Below are positions 9,061 through 9,770 of a DNA stretch of 9,770 nucleotides, piece after piece; position 1 is the first letter of the stretch; the number at the start of each line of letters is the position of its first letter. The notes beneath the pieces are model-generated. The model was given only the letters and a program-made list of their open reading frames with translations. It searched no databases and had not been told where the DNA came from. Made by a program: the position numbers and the translations under genes. This stretch comes from Prevotellaceae bacterium UBA711 (GTDB lineage: Bacteria > Bacteroidota > Bacteroidia > Bacteroidales > Bacteroidaceae): positions 1-9,770 of the forward strand of contig DBLZ01000116.1 of the NCBI GenBank assembly GCA_002297545.1, read 5' to 3'.

Positions 9061-9144
9061 ACCCGATCTCCGCAGGCATGTGACGGATGCTCCACAAACA
9101 CCGGACCAGAAGTCCACGCGTCAGCACACCCCCAGGCCACGGTA

Positions 9145-9770
9145 TCAGCCAATCGGCTCAAACAGTCCCAATGCCTCGCAAGCACGATAGATGCCATCAT
9201 CGTCCACGGCAGACGTGACCATGTCGGCCTTGGCCTTCAATTCGGGAATGGCATTGCCCATGGCCACCTTGTACCAGTCGTCGGTGAACATGGACATATC
9301 GTTCATGGCATCACCAAAGACTATGGCGTCGGCATAGTCGGCATGGAAATAGTCCATGACCTGACGGATACCGAAAGCCTTGTCCGACGGCTCCACGAAG
9401 AAATACTCCCTGTGGAAACGGCACCACGGCAAGGCGGAAAGGCTCTCCAACGACAGTTCCGTTGGATAGAGGCAGGCAACGTATGCCTTGTATATCTCGG
9501 GATAGTCTTCGGGTGCCAGGCCTTCGACAACCCTGGACTTCATATAAATGTCATGAGTGAACTCCTCGAAACGTCCGTCAGGCACATAGCGGGTATCGGA
9601 ATTGGCCACCTGCAGACCCCATGGAATGTTCTTCGCCTGACATTCGTGTATCAGACTGATGACTTTATCCCGATTCAATGGGGTGATGCCTAAGAGACGG
9701 TCATTGATGGTGACCCCATATCCGCCGTCGCTGACCATGTTCTCAAAGCCGAGGCTGTGCATATAGTCCA
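9145..9770 (-). CDS. Cof-type HAD-superfamily hydrolase, N-terminus outside window
   Basis: A haloacid-dehalogenase family phosphatase of the Cof/IIB class, which usually acts on small phosphorylated metabolites such as sugar phosphates or nucleotides in the cytosol. The frame is open to the right edge; the Met at 9762 is internal, because motif I (DxDGT), expected some 50-60 residues earlier, is missing. Numbering from that Met, 205 residues are seen: Ser11 in VSDGG fits motif II, residues about 25-120 form the C2-type cap, Lys128 in SDKAFGI is motif III, and FGDAMNDMSMF (149-159) is motif IV with the metal-binding Asp151 and Asp155. The C-terminal MGNAIPELKAKAD segment is also typical. No frameshift is apparent. 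The substrate cannot be predicted. It converges on the dus operon across the palindromes. Confidence 0.93.
   Translation of the reverse strand, partial: DYMHSLGFENMVSDGGYGVTINDRLLGITPLNRDKVISLIHECQAKNIPWGLQVANSDTRYVPDGRFEEFTHDIYMKSRVVEGLAPEDYPEIYKAYVACLYPTELSLESLSALPWCRFHREYFFVEPSDKAFGIRQVMDYFHADYADAIVFGDAMNDMSMFTDDWYKVAMGNAIPELKAKADMVTSAVDDDGIYRACEALGLFEPIG

Larger units (their letters stand above)
8958..9144. other. Convergent intergenic region
   Basis: These 187 bases lie between the end of the dus operon and the end of the minus-strand hydrolase gene. They hold the two palindromes at 8973-9018 and 9041-9060. From 9063 to 9144 I see nothing: no hairpin with a T-run and no credible gene. 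Confidence 0.7.

Noticed and set aside
9040..9693. Plus-strand open frame (217 codons) starting in the palindrome at 9041
   Set aside because: It is antisense to the HAD hydrolase, whose motifs III and IV are intact, and it starts inside a repeat.

Overview
The window reads as ordinary chromosome from a member of the Bacteroidales, probably Prevotella/Bacteroides-like. The grounds are: protein families and wording typical of that order (a DUF4251-type exported protein, a thiol-disulfide oxidoreductase with a long N-terminal region, a malic enzyme fused to a phosphotransacetylase domain, a Clostridium-like hexameric glutamate dehydrogenase); start codons without Shine-Dalgarno sequences; and one clear Bacteroidetes-type promoter (TTTG, 20 bases, TACCTTTG). 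By eye the base composition is a little above half G+C. I see no tRNA, rRNA, CRISPR array, insertion sequence or phage gene.

Layout. 1-1646 (+): the 3' part of a large exported TlpA/thioredoxin-like protein, open at the left edge. 1753-4056 (+): maeB, malic enzyme with a C-terminal phosphotransacetylase-like domain. 4076-4114: a strong hairpin terminator between convergent genes. 4188-5528 (-): gdhA, glutamate dehydrogenase. 5588-6868 (-): an exported, probably outer-membrane beta-barrel protein of unknown function. 6869-7080: a divergent intergenic region holding the promoter of the next operon. 7081-8957 (+): a three-gene operon, dus (tRNA-dihydrouridine synthase), an exported thioredoxin-fold protein whose start overlaps the dus stop, and a DUF4251 protein. 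8958-9144: an intergenic stretch with two related perfect palindromes. 9145-9770 (-): the C-terminal three quarters of a Cof-type HAD hydrolase that runs off the right edge.

How the genes relate. maeB and gdhA form a convergent pair at the junction of carbon and nitrogen metabolism: malic enzyme yields pyruvate, CO2 and NADPH, and GDH joins 2-oxoglutarate to ammonium. The GDH carries the residues that define NAD specificity in the Clostridium symbiosum enzyme, so the pair may not share a coenzyme. The dus operon couples a cytosolic RNA-modification enzyme to two exported proteins, with no obvious common task.

I find no clearly new system. The most useful second looks are the GDH coenzyme residues, the palindrome lying on the dus promoter, the helically spaced AT repeats before gdhA, and the paired palindromes at 8973-9060.
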